Shown: in pieces, positions 13,660 to 24,573 of the stretch
Numbering within the stretch: position 1 is the stretch's first letter
Layout of the letters: the number at the start of each line of letters is the position of its first letter
Assembly: GCA_024704175.1 (NCBI GenBank)
Contig: CP085629.1
Span: forward strand, 868,001 to 932,000
DNA from: Paenibacillus sp. P25
GTDB lineage: Bacteria > Bacillota > Bacilli > Paenibacillales > NBRC-103111
Reading direction: 5' to 3'
DNA length: 64,000 nucleotides
The notes under the pieces: generated by a model
The model's database searches: none
What the model was told of the DNA's origin: nothing
The model's input: only the letters and a program-made list of their open reading frames with translations
Program-made: the position numbers and the translations under genes

Positions 13660-15011
13660 ATGAAGAAGCAGAAGCTCGGTCTCCTGTTGACAAGTGTAAT
13701 AGCGGCAGTCTCTCTTACAACCGCCGGGGCTCATGCCGAGATGGATATGGGAAATGAAGGCGGGGGCACGGCGCTCACGGTAACCGCCGACGGCAAAATG
13801 ATACAGGGAAGCGTGCCCCCTATTGGGACGGATCCATGCATGACGTCATGGTGCCGATCCGCGCCGTTTCGGAAATGACGGGTCATTTTGTCGGCTGGGA
13901 TCCTGTGCATCACGCCGTCATGATCGATTCGCTGAAGCCTCACGCGGAAACCGAATATACGGCCCCGATTTCCATCATCGTGAGTGAACAGGTCAGAGAC
14001 GGCATCCATCCGATTTCCGTTAACGGCACGGTCATGGTACCTGCCGGCGAATTAACGAAGGCGATCGATGCGGAGGAAGCCTGGAGCAGCGGAAACAGCC
14101 TGCAAATCACAAGCCATCAATCCTTGAAAGAATTTGCGGATGAAGACGAGCAGGTGAACGACGTATTCCACGGCGTCGGGATGAAGCCGCATATCGCCCC
14201 CGACGGCGCAAAGGAATTTACCCTGGTGGCGGAGCCGCATAAATGGGAGCCGGTCAAAGGCGTGGTGGCGGATGCGCTCGCGTATAACGGCCAAGTGCCG
14301 GGTCCGTTAATCCGGGTAACGGAAGGGGAGCATGTGAGAATCACCTTGGTCAACCATCTGTCGGAGCCGACTACGCTTCACTGGCACGGGCTCAGCGTCC
14401 CCAACGCAATGGATGGCGTTCCCGATATAACACAGAAACCGGTACAGCCCGGAGATTCGTTTACGTACGATTTTATCGCAGGTCCGGCCGGCACTCACAT
14501 GTACCATTCCCATTACGATGATATGGCGCAGGTCGGCGGCGGTCTGTACGGCGCCTTTATCATCGATCCCAAGGATGCCGGTAAAGAAGCAGGCTATAAT
14601 CACGAATACACCATGCTGCTGAGCGGGTTTCACATTAATAGTAAAGATAACGACGAAGATTTCTATACAATCAACGGCCGCAACTACCCCGATACGCCGC
14701 CCATTCAAGTAAAGAAAGGGGATACCGTGAGGATTCGACTTATCAATATCGATCCGACGGAAATTCATACGATGCATCTGCACGGCATGAATTTTCAAGT
14801 GATCGCCAAAGACGGACAGCCTGTCGAACATCCTCAAAGCATGAATACGGTCATGATCGGTCCGGGGGAAACGTACGATATCGCCTTTACCGCGAGTGCG
14901 GTCGGCACATGGATGTTCCATTGTCATATTTTGGACCATACGATGAACGGAAACCAGATGTCGGGAGGAGAAATGGGAGGTCTCATCACGGCTGTGAAGG
15001 TCAGCGAGTAG
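13660..15011 (+). CDS. Multicopper oxidase with N-terminal copper-amine-oxidase-N-like domain (one frameshift)
   Basis: Exported laccase-like enzyme, about 450 residues. Signal peptide ends at AGAHAEMD. A stalk-type domain follows (VPIRAVSEMTGHFVGWDPVHHAVMID). Two cupredoxin domains then carry all copper sites: HWHG and HSHYDD in the first, HTMHLHGMNF and MFHCHILDHT in the last, that is the type 1, 2 and 3 ligands. A single-base loss near 13818, in a run of C, breaks the signal/stalk part from the rest. The 0.1-kb gap from the phosphoesterase gene contains a terminator, so it probably has its own promoter. It may oxidise metals or phenolics in the envelope; specificity is not visible. Both this protein and its neighbour share the same accessory domain, which suggests the same surface location. 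Confidence 0.88.
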
Positions 15012-15119
15012 AATGAAGGGAAATGACCGGAAAAAATTCATTGTATACTGGGGCATCGAATAAATAAATGATTTTCTGCAAAACATATCCATGTCATTTG
15101 AAGAGTCAGGAGGGGAAAT

Positions 15120-15674
15120 ATGGTTAATATATTGGAGTCGGCATTAGATGCTCTTAGATCTATGACGGATCAAGACGAAGGCCAACCTCTTCATGTTGGA
15201 GAGGTGATGGGGTGTTGGATTTACATGGCGGGTCTTGAATTAGCTAATGCAACCGTGCAGGCTGCACTGAATACGACGACTGATCACGAATTAAAAGAAT
15301 TGCTGGAAGAGGATTTGAAGCTCGGGAACAGTCAGCGGAAGCGACTCCATGACTTCATGATAAAGGAAGGCATTCCCTTGCCGCCGCCTGCCGAAGATAT
15401 GCCTGATTCGGATCCTAACCGTGTTCCTCTTGGAGCGAAATTGACCGATGATGTGTTTGCGAACGAACTGTCTCTTAAAATTGCGAGTTTAATCATGCGT
15501 GCATCCGGCATTGCCGCGGAATCGGTTCGTATGGATGTCGGTATCATGTTTACTCAATTCCAAGGCGAAAAATTAGTGTTCGCAGCCAAATTGAAGCACT
15601 CCATGCGCAAGCGCGGCTGGATTCGAATACCGCCGTTCTATGTGCCGCCGGGTTCGCCCCAACCGGTAAGTTAG
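15120..15674 (+). CDS. DUF3231 family protein
   Basis: 184 residues, intact, no signal peptide. It matches the DUF3231 pattern: LHVGEVMGCWIYMAGLELANA in the first helix, GIPLPPPAEDMPDSDPNRVPLGAKLTDD style proline-rich turn in the middle, and RMDVGIMFTQFQGEKLVFAAKL then KRGWIRIPPFY at the end. Members are mostly helical, ferritin-like and restricted to spore-forming Firmicutes, where several are linked to the spore coat; a CotF-like role is therefore possible but unproven. AGGAGGGG precedes the ATG by 6 bases and a terminator follows, so it is a single-gene unit. Confidence 0.8.
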   Translation: MVNILESALDALRSMTDQDEGQPLHVGEVMGCWIYMAGLELANATVQAALNTTTDHELKELLEEDLKLGNSQRKRLHDFMIKEGIPLPPPAEDMPDSDPNRVPLGAKLTDDVFANELSLKIASLIMRASGIAAESVRMDVGIMFTQFQGEKLVFAAKLKHSMRKRGWIRIPPFYVPPGSPQPVS

Positions 15675-15703
15675 CAGCTATTTTTTACCATTTGCCTCTC
15701 ATT

Positions 15704-15735
15704 AAGATGATCTCTGCTGCGGGTCATCTTTTTTA
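15704..15735 (+). terminator. Terminator after the DUF3231 gene
   Basis: AAGATGA ... TCATCTT stem followed by a T run. The rest of 15736-15903 is A/T-rich with nothing recognisable until an AAGGAG before 15904. Confidence 0.7.
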
Positions 15736-15903
15736 TGTTTCAAATAAATATTTCTCAATTTGCAAACTAACCGAATTCTTTTAATTACACTTCAGGTTTC
15801 TATAGGTTTTCTCATCAAATGCACCAAATTACAAGAGGTTACTAATAGAACAGGACTATTCATATTCTTCTAAAAGAAACCGACAAGAAGGAGTGTAACG
15901 TGG

Positions 15904-16805
15904 TTGAAAAAAGTTAAGGTTGGTTTACAGCCCATTGTAAGTAAGTTAAATTTACCTACTGTTTTGAAAACAGCTGTACTTCCGGGTGACTCCATTGAAA
16001 GACTATTTATCGCAACCCAGGTAGGAGAGATCTTTTACATAGGAAACGGAGATATAAGGACTTTCTTAGATATTCGCCCACATTTTACAGTCGAATGGGG
16101 CACCTCTGAAAAGACGGACATTGCTTAACCTAAGAAGACCCTTTTTTAATCATAATGGCGTCAATAGCTTGAACTTTTCACCCGAAACGGGAAAACTTGT
16201 TTTAACTCCTATTCAGGAAACGCTTACGGTAATGGCCAAAGGGGTTCGCAATACTCCGGGCGTTTCTTTTCAAAGATTTTATAATCAGTATATAAAATAT
16301 GCAGGAAATATCGGACAGGATTTGGTTGAGTCGATTTTCTCATTCCTCCATTATAAACCAATCCCGGTTACTCAGCTTATCCAAGCTTCTTTAATGAAAG
16401 CACAGCTTGATCTAGAAGGATTTATTAATTTGGGCTGGCGGGGGTGGGAAGGTGCTTTTCCGACTTCGATTATCAGAGACTGCTCCACGAGCCCGACTTT
16501 GGATGAGAAAACAATCGCTTATTACAATGAAGCAGTAAAAGCTTCAGTAAGGCGTCTTCAGCCTTTAACCAGTTATTTTCATAAAGACCCCCGGCCCGAT
16601 AAATTTGGAGGAACTGCACTTACTGGGGTTAAGCCATATATGGGGAATGGAATCCCCGATTTAAAGGGAAGCGTTGTGTTTACCGATCTTGCCCGAATAG
16701 AAGATTCCCGCTCTTCTGGATCAGAGCAGACTGTATTTAGGGGTTTATAGCTCTATGAAAGTGGCTGATTCTAACCAAGGAACTGTTTTTGAAATTGTTC
16801 CATGA
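15904..16805 (+). pseudogene. Sorbosone/glucose dehydrogenase-like beta-propeller protein, internally deleted
   Basis: Remnant of a PQQ-type sugar (sorbosone) dehydrogenase-like protein of the kind found in Bacillales. Three blocks are legible. The first, from a TTG at 15904, reads LKTAVLPGDSIERLFIATQ and IGNGDIRTFLDIRP. The second, in another frame from ~16088, reads LKRRTLLNLRRPFFNHNGVN and then jumps from SPETGKLVLT to PIQETLTVMAKG. The third runs through WRGWEGAFPTSIIRDCS to a break near 16715, after which a different frame gives YLGVYSSMKVADSNQGTVFE and stops at 16805. From memory of the family, about 90 residues are missing at the first joint, a few dozen at the second and more at the third, so this is not a simple frameshift. 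No active product is expected. Confidence 0.6.
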
Positions 16806-16834
16806 TCCATATTCTGCACAAATGTGTGGAAAAC

Positions 16835-16865
16835 AAAAAAAGAACCTGGTCCAGGTTCTTTTTAT
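16835..16865 (+). terminator. Terminator upstream of rph
   Basis: AAGAACCTGG/CCAGGTTCTT nearly perfect palindrome flanked by an A run and a T run, so it can work in both directions. Confidence 0.85.
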
Positions 16866-16866
16866 A

Positions 16867-16895
16867 TTGCACATAAACAGACATGATGTTATAAT
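16867..16895 (+). promoter_or_regulatory. Promoter of the rifampicin phosphotransferase gene
   Basis: TTGCAC (16867-16872), 17-base spacer, TATAAT (16890-16895). This predicts a start near 16902 and a leader of about 115 nt before the rph start codon, unusually long for a single enzyme gene. Confidence 0.7.
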
Positions 16896-16940
16896 CGGAT
16901 CATGACTGCGTCGTTATGAATGGGCATAATTAATTCATCT

Positions 16941-16955
16941 TACACTTTAAGTGTA
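16941..16955. promoter_or_regulatory. 15-nt inverted repeat in the rph leader
   Basis: TACACTTTAAGTGTA, two 7-bp arms around a single T, lying ~40 bases after the predicted transcription start and ~60 bases before the ATG. It has the size of a repressor operator; no binding protein can be named. Confidence 0.45.
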
Positions 16956-17004
16956 CCACGCCGGTCGGCTCTTGTCAAATGTTTTTTCTCATTTTAATGC
17001 TTAG

Positions 17005-19632
<2,628 letters not shown>

Positions 19633-19691
19633 TGCCGCAATAGCCGCTTCCATGGTCTACAAAACATCACATGAATAAGGAGATGGATGAA

Positions 19692-20114
19692 TTGCATAAG
19701 AAGCTCGTTTATTTTCTATGCACAGGGAATTCCTGCAGAAGCCAAATCGCTGACGGTTTTTTGAAGGCGCTAGGGGGCGGCCGATATGAAGTCAAAAGCG
19801 CGGGGCTGGAGGCGCATGGACTTAACCCCCGAGCGGTTCGAGTGATGAAGGAGGCCGGCATCGATATTTCGGGACATACGTCTGATGTCATCGACCCCGA
19901 GATCCTGAAGGAAGCGGACTACATTATCACGCTCTGCGGTCACGCGAACGATCATTGCCCGGTAGTCCATAACGATAAAGCGGAAAGATGGCACTGGGGC
20001 TTTGCTGACCCGGCAAAAGCGACCGGAACCGAGGAAGAAATCATGTTCCAATTCCGCGAAGTTCGTGATTCCATCAAAGATCGAATTGAGCGGTTTGTGA
20101 AAGAAGGGAAGTGA
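19692..20114 (+). CDS. arsC: Arsenate reductase, thioredoxin-coupled ArsC type
   Basis: Low-molecular-weight-phosphatase-fold reductase, about 140 residues, that reduces arsenate to arsenite using a cysteine relay. The P-loop CTGNSCRSQ carries the first Cys; the second and third are in [12 protein letters not shown], as in the Bacillus/Staphylococcus family. Two in-frame ATG codons at 19671 and 19683 sit before or on top of the AAGGAG at 19677-19682, so the TTG at 19692, 9 bases after that site, is the best start ([12 protein letters not shown]). It stands alone: no arsR, arsB or acr3 gene is nearby, so its product would need an exporter encoded elsewhere. A terminator follows at 20147. Confidence 0.88.
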   Translation: MHKKLVYFLCTGNSCRSQIADGFLKALGGGRYEVKSAGLEAHGLNPRAVRVMKEAGIDISGHTSDVIDPEILKEADYIITLCGHANDHCPVVHNDKAERWHWGFADPAKATGTEEEIMFQFREVRDSIKDRIERFVKEGK

Positions 20115-20146
20115 GCCATGATGAAGCGGCAAGAACGTATCCCATG

Positions 20147-20175
20147 AAAAGTCGCATAGATTGCGGCTTTTTTTA
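20147..20175 (+). terminator. Terminator after arsC
   Basis: AGTCGCA ... TGCGGCT stem (one G-T pair) followed by seven T. Confidence 0.75.
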
Positions 20176-20268
20176 TTTTATGGAATTTTTGATAACACCG
20201 GCCTTCACCTATTCCAGTTTTCTCCATTGCTCACAAGTTATTTTGAACATCCATAAAGGAGGGGCAAT

Positions 20269-20622
20269 ATGGCGGAACATACGAAGGTAAGCCCACAATT
20301 CAAAAAGCTTTGTACCCAATTTGGCAAAATCCTGGGAGGAGAATCTGAAATTGATCAAGGTCCTGTTTGTTTTGTTACACGAATGACGAATCTTCGGGCG
20401 ACGATCTTGGGGAGAAGAACACGTTCTCCACTAGTTCAAATGCAAATGTTCTCGTTTGAATCTCTGGATAAGTCGGGCAGGGCGCTTTGCTTGTACGAGA
20501 CGGCCGTTCATAATCACTGGCTAAAAGAGAACCCCCGCTTAATGTATATGCATTGGGAAGCCACTATGAATCCTGTTGTTTTTGCCAGAAGAACCAAGGA
20601 ATCCATTGCATTCTTGGGTTAA
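20269..20622 (+). CDS. DUF1259 (LppY/LpqO-like) protein, copy 1, with internal deletion
   Basis: 117 residues. It aligns with the complete copy at 22197-22610: QFGKILGG, GPVCFVTR, ILGRRTRSPL, FSFESLDKSGRALC and VHNHWL blocks are shared. About 22 residues are missing between YET and AVHNHW, exactly where the complete copy has its EINPFISRLRKHGIKV segment. The loss keeps the frame, so a shortened protein could still be made. AAAGGAGGGG before the ATG is a strong ribosome site. The family is of unknown function, often secreted in actinobacteria but without a signal here. Confidence 0.75.
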   Translation: MAEHTKVSPQFKKLCTQFGKILGGESEIDQGPVCFVTRMTNLRATILGRRTRSPLVQMQMFSFESLDKSGRALCLYETAVHNHWLKENPRLMYMHWEATMNPVVFARRTKESIAFLG

Positions 20623-20636
20623 GGCAGTAACCAATT
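20618..20636 (+). repeat. 19-nt direct repeat, copy A
   Basis: GTTAAGGCAGTAACCAATT at the end of DUF1259 copy 1 recurs with one change at 22155-22173 just before DUF1259 copy 3. Confidence 0.6.
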
Positions 20637-20782
20637 TTCAAGCATTTTAGGCGGTACAGAGCATGAGATTACAAAAGGACCCGTATGTTTTGTCACCAGA
20701 AATGTATATTCACTGGGAGTCGATCGATAAGCCGTTAGATTTTGCAAGGAAAGTCAAACGTTCACTTGCATTCTTGGGTTAA
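20625..20782 (+). pseudogene. DUF1259 copy 2, remnant
   Basis: Follows copy 1 directly and has no start codon of its own. It reads NQFSSILGGTEHEITKGPV then CFVTRN, which equals the N-terminal third of the family. It then jumps in another frame to MYIHWESIDKPLDFARKVKR and SLAFLG, the C-terminal end. The middle of the domain is absent. The joint lies at an AATG shared by the expected left and right sequences (ACGAATG and CTTAATG in copy 1), consistent with deletion between short matches. Confidence 0.65.
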
Positions 20783-20856
20783 CTCTGGATAGCGGTAATA
20801 CTTATGAAAGAACTTTCCGACAGATAACGCATACGTTGACGGGAAAAGCATTTCAC

Positions 20857-20898
20857 GATACAAGTTTTTATCCGAACCGTTAGATAAGAACTTGTATC
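20857..20898. repeat. Long imperfect hairpin
   Basis: GATACAAGTTTTTATC and GATAAGAACTTGTATC, 16-bp arms with one G-T pair, 10-base loop, no T run. The 20783-20936 gap holds nothing else recognisable. Confidence 0.55.
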
Positions 20899-20936
20899 GT
20901 TGGACGAAGGGATATGAGATAGTGCGCTCGCGGACT

Positions 20937-22103
20937 TTATTCTTCAAACCTTTCGAGCTGAGGTCGGTAAAGCTTGCGCTTTATTCTTCTTTTAGTTTGC
21001 AGCTTTAACTGGCGTGCGATTGTGTAACCAATAAGAAAAGCAGGAGCAATCCGCTACAATTAAATTTTTGACGTCGTGGACGTTGCCTCTACGATCGACT
21101 ACCCCGCCTTTTTGTAACGGAGCCATCCGTAAAAAGCTTTGCTGATGATGGTTATGGTCAAAGTTTTCCTTGATATATTGCTCCAATTTCGAATCGTTAT
21201 CCATCACGTCAGGTCCAGGCGAAATGAGATTATAAGACGAATCTATCGCTTCTAATTCGGCTGCAATATTTTTTACATAGTTTCTAAATATATTTTTTAT
21301 CGCTTCCATATCCTCGGGATTAGCGAGAAATCCTTCGTCCGCGAGCACGATTTTTAACGGATCGTTATTTTGAATACGAATGCTTCCCCGGCTTTTCGGG
21401 CGAAGATAGAGAATAGCGAGGGTTAACATGCCCTTCGAACCGATACCTATAAGCTGTACGGCACGCCTTCCGGGGGCGGCTCCGGTGGGGTCGGGCAAGA
21501 AGGCTCCTCCGGAGTATATCGCGTTCGGGTCATTCGTAGGGAGTGCGTGATCATTAGGATTGGCCGAGAATACGACCGTGTTAAGCGAATGATTTCTTAT
21601 TCTCTTGCCTACGTTGGGGTTATTAAAAATCACCGGGATGCCAGCCTGCCTAAGCAACTTAGCGGGACCGATTCCGGACAGCATTAATAATTGAGCGCTG
21701 TTGATTCCCGCGGAGATAATGACTTTCTTTCTTGCGGAAGCTGTTATGCATCGGCCTTCCCGTAAAAACTAAACGCCTACCGCCCTTTTATTGGAAAAAA
21801 GAATCCTTAAAGCCGTCGATTTAAAAATCACTTTAAGCCTGCGGCCTTTCACTCCATGTCCGCCGGCTGTCATAATATCGGAGGATAGGAAAGCGGTAGA
21901 AGAACTCTCCCTGCGGCCGTCAGGATCTTGATACAGTCGCCATCGGGTGAAGGGACCCAGCGGGGTTTTGACGAGCCGCCTCCCGAAAGTCTGCCCGTAG
22001 TCCATTCAAACGCACGGTCGTCATCGACTAATGTAAGGTATTTTAATGTTGGGCGCCTCATGTGACGGTCATTTTCGAAAACTTCCAACTCTTTTAAATT
22101 GTG
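20937..22103 (-). pseudogene. GMC-family oxidoreductase remnant
   Basis: Broken FAD-dependent glucose-methanol-choline oxidoreductase on the minus strand. The FAD-binding N-terminus is missing. Legible pieces are ELEVFENDRH, TLVDDDRAFEWTTGRLSGGG, a joint to RWRLYQDPDGRRESSSTAF, and LKVIFKSTALRILFSNKRAV. An in-frame TAG (21769-21771) follows where CAG would give the expected Q. Then come FLREGRC, SARKKVIISAGINSAQLLML and SGIGPAKLLRQAGIPV, and the C-terminal RMAPLQKGGVVDRRGNVHDV and KNLIVAD. The conserved segment after that is deleted, and another frame gives APAFLIGYTIARQL to a stop at 20937. So there are at least three internal losses plus a nonsense codon, which is genuine decay and not a single read error. 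Confidence 0.7.
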
Positions 22104-22154
22104 TTATTTTCCTTGTATATTAACCCAAGAAGCACTAGTTTCCTCTCATATATT

Positions 22155-22173
22155 GTTAAGGCAGTGACCAATT
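22155..22173 (+). repeat. 19-nt direct repeat, copy B
   Basis: GTTAAGGCAGTGACCAATT, 18 of 19 identical to 20618-20636. With it, DUF1259 copies 1/2 and copy 3 share flanks, as expected after duplication. Confidence 0.6.
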
Positions 22174-22196
22174 GATATGAGAAGGAGCTGAATGAA

Positions 22197-22610
22197 ATGG
22201 CAGTAAGCCCACTTTGTCGCCGGTTTGCGGAAATTCTCGGCGCACAACCGTCTATCATTAATGGTGTTTGCACGGCTTCAAGAGTTCGAAACAATATTAA
22301 ACCGATCATCCTTGGTAAACGAAGCAGATCGTTTTTGGCTATTCCGCAAGCTTTTTCTTTCGAAAGTATCGGTAAAGACGGACGCGCTCTTTGCCTCGGG
22401 GAAACCGTGATCCTGACGGCTGAAATCAACCCGTTTATTTCCCGTCTAAGAAAGCATGGGATCAAGGTAACGGCACTGCACAACCACTGGCTATTCGACA
22501 AACCCAACCTCTGGTATATTCACTTTGAAAAGAAAGAGAAGCCTTTGGTATTTGCAAGAGAAGTTCGTAATGCATTGAATGTCCTGACCAAACGAATCGT
22601 AAAGCCATAA
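22197..22610 (+). CDS. DUF1259 (LppY/LpqO-like) protein, copy 3, full length
   Basis: 137 residues, the only complete one of three copies. Blocks: CRRFAEILGAQPSIINGVC, ILGKRSRSFLAI, FSFESIGKDGRALCLGETVI, INPFISRLRKHGIKVTALHN then HWLFDKPNLWYIHFE and KPLVFAREVRNAL. The fold predicted for this family is two similar alpha/beta halves. AAGGAG is placed 10 bases before the ATG. There is no signal peptide. The family has no established activity; in Bacillales it is often beside oxidoreductases, as it is here next to the GMC remnant. Confidence 0.8.
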   Translation: MAVSPLCRRFAEILGAQPSIINGVCTASRVRNNIKPIILGKRSRSFLAIPQAFSFESIGKDGRALCLGETVILTAEINPFISRLRKHGIKVTALHNHWLFDKPNLWYIHFEKKEKPLVFAREVRNALNVLTKRIVKP

Positions 22611-22630
22611 TTTAATAGCGTAGTTAGGTG

Positions 22631-22671
22631 AAATAAAAAAGTCCTCAATCCGGTGATGGGTTGGGGATTTT
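22631..22671 (+). terminator. Terminator after DUF1259 copy 3
   Basis: A run, TCCTCAATCC/GGTTGGGGA stem with two G-T pairs, then TTTT. Confidence 0.6.
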
Positions 22672-22799
22672 GACATTGATGTAGAATACCCTTCGAATGT
22701 ATGTAAGCGGGGATTTGTTAGACTGCCGAAACAGCCTGAGGGAAGTGCATAGGGATTTACCGCTCGGAAAAGACTTTAAGCGGATTTGCAGAAAATAGG

Positions 22800-23000
22800 A
22801 TGGTTGGAGGAATTTACAGCGCTGACGGCTTTGAGTTCAACTCAACCAGCCGCCGGCGGATGCCGCCAGCGCCGCCGCTTGGGATTATCGCCTTCTCTGC
22901 CAACAGCCGGGCGCATGCGGACGAGCCGGCGGACAAGGCGCTGGTCGCGGGAGGCAAACCGTCCATAAAACCGGCGGACCCTGGCTTCATGGATGTGGGA
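22800..23000 (+). pseudogene. VOC (glyoxalase/bleomycin-resistance fold) family remnant
   Basis: GC-rich island reading IIAFSANSRAHADEPADKAL followed by VAGGKPSIKPADPGFMD. This matches the stretch before the conserved YGRSFQDPDGHLWE motif of PhnB/VOC-like proteins, but that metal-site end is replaced by unrelated AT-rich sequence after about 22995. The N-terminal half is not recognisable either. Codon use differs sharply from the flanking hypothetical gene. A fragment without function is the likely reading; a short chance frame is possible. Confidence 0.4.
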
Positions 23001-23008
23001 AGTATACA

Positions 23009-23386
23009 TTACACCATTTCCATATTAATTACCATGTTCATGGGAATGAGCGCTATTTCCTTTTTTTCGTTTTGTTCCATTAAAACTTCAATAAAATCGG
23101 TTCCTGTACATAAAAGTTTGATGGGGATGTTATCACCTGCCGTAGTTCTTACCTTCATGGGTTTGGCATTCATATTTGGAATCTCTCTGATTCCAAGCAA
23201 GGAGATCTGATGTGCTGAAGAAGGAATAAAATACTGTCCTTTGATTCTAATGAATTGTTTGCCTACATGCTCTAACAGGACAGGTTCGGTTGTATAACCT
23301 AAGGCTTTTATGATCACAGGGTACCCGACATGCTGTGAAAGGCGTTTCATTAGTGTAAGCCTTAATTGATTTAATAGATTCGACAT
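23009..23386 (-). CDS. Hypothetical small protein with two beta-barrel-like repeats
   Basis: About 125 residues from the ATG at 23384-23386, which is preceded by GGTGAGG; an upstream extension lacks a ribosome site. Not a recognised family. Two similar halves are visible: VGYPVIIKALGYTTEPVLLE ... QFIRIKGQYFIP and KPMKVRTTAGDNIPIKLLC ... FIEVLMEQNEKKEIALIP, each alternating hydrophobic residues as in small SH3/Sm-like barrels. The first half shares the (I/V)G(Y/R)PV start with the genes at 24574-24975 and 25267-25611. Similar proteins occur in spore formers, so a spore-surface role is conceivable but only an inference. Confidence 0.6.
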   Translation of the reverse strand: MSNLLNQLRLTLMKRLSQHVGYPVIIKALGYTTEPVLLEHVGKQFIRIKGQYFIPSSAHQISLLGIREIPNMNAKPMKVRTTAGDNIPIKLLCTGTDFIEVLMEQNEKKEIALIPMNMVINMEMV

Positions 23387-23501
23387 GGAAATCCTCACCG
23401 CTCCTTTTTTACATATTATGGCTCGGCGGTTGGGTTTGAAACTTATCCAACATTTTTTTGCGGTGCTGCAATGACGCGCTCGCAACTCCTCTTTTGATTA
23501 C

Positions 23502-24497
23502 TCAAGCACGGGATAGAATCTTAGCCAAATGATAGGCCTCGATTTCGAGAGACAGATCGTAAGCTTGTGCAGAGGAAATGCTCTGCTGCAGGGGATAAGG
23601 CTTTCCCTCATGCCGGTTTTTTACCATAGCGGCCAATTGTTTGAAGCGGTCGCTCCATTTAGTTAAGTCGGCTCGTGTCATGTTTGTATTCTGAATCCAC
23701 TCCAATATGAGAGCTTGCATTCCTGTCAGGTGCCTGCAGGCTTCCTGAAGCGTCTGCAAATGTTCTTTTTGCCGCTGCAGCTGTTCGTTTCGCCTTTTGA
23801 CCAATGGGCTGAATTTTGTGGCTTGAATGGCCTGATTCAATGCAGCAACCGCGGATTCCACATGTTTGTTCAAGTTATTGGAGGTCTCCAATAAGCCGCC
23901 GCCGCGTTCCCTGGAAGCGCCCTGCTGGAGCCAAAGCTCGATTGCCTGAACATGTTCGGCCATTTGATTGGTCGTTTGTTTGATGCGTGTGGATGCTTCA
24001 TCCGTAAAGTCCGGCGGGAATATCAACATATTGATCAGAATGGATATGAGCGCCCCAACCAACGTTTCCACGATCCGGTCGATTCCGTAACTGGAACTGC
24101 CGGCGCCGACTGTAACTACCAAGAGAACCGTCACACCGAACTGGGAGGCGATAGCGCCGTTCCATTTGAACAAGGCGGAAATTCCGAGCCCAAGGCAGAC
24201 AAGAAGGGCGATGCTCCAATCGCTAATGATAAATAACCGGGTGATGATGTCAGCGATAATGATCCCACCGACAATACCGGCTATGCGCTGGTATCCTTTT
24301 TTGATGGAATCCTCCACGGTGATCTGCATGCACAGAATGGCCGCCAAAGGAGCGAAAAAAGGATGCTTGGACACAAATAGCTGCCCCACATCCCAGGCGA
24401 TCGCTGCGGCTAAACCGGTTTTCCAGATCTGACTTGTTCTATGAATGGCTTTCCAGGCAGACCGGCTTATCTTTATCCGTTGATTCGACTCGGGCAA
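23502..24497 (-). CDS. Aromatic acid exporter / FUSC family membrane protein
   Basis: 331 residues, intact. N-terminal half has four to five membrane helices with the family motif FAPLAAILCMQITVEDSIKK followed by GYQRIAGIVGGIIIADII, then ISALFKWNGAIASQFGVTVL and the ALISILINMLIFPPDF loop. The C-terminal half (~150-331) is a helical cytoplasmic domain with coiled-coil content (RRNEQLQRQKEHLQTLQEA). This is the PF06081-type half-size relative of YhcP/AaeB exporters. It is separated from its neighbours and has no obvious operon partner. Substrate unknown; weak organic or aromatic acids are typical. Confidence 0.85.
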   Translation of the reverse strand: MPESNQRIKISRSAWKAIHRTSQIWKTGLAAAIAWDVGQLFVSKHPFFAPLAAILCMQITVEDSIKKGYQRIAGIVGGIIIADIITRLFIISDWSIALLVCLGLGISALFKWNGAIASQFGVTVLLVVTVGAGSSSYGIDRIVETLVGALISILINMLIFPPDFTDEASTRIKQTTNQMAEHVQAIELWLQQGASRERGGGLLETSNNLNKHVESAVAALNQAIQATKFSPLVKRRNEQLQRQKEHLQTLQEACRHLTGMQALILEWIQNTNMTRADLTKWSDRFKQLAAMVKNRHEGKPYPLQQSISSAQAYDLSLEIEAYHLAKILSRA

Positions 24498-24573
24498 AGC
24501 GAATGTCCTCCTTGCTCATCTATTGGGCTTATACAACTAAACGCTTGAAAGTTACTCATCACCATTTTGTTAT

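Noticed and set aside
20762..20947. Minus-strand 61-codon frame after the DUF1259 remnant
   Set aside because: No ribosome site and no recognisable family; it overlaps the hairpin at 20857 and the end of the GMC remnant.
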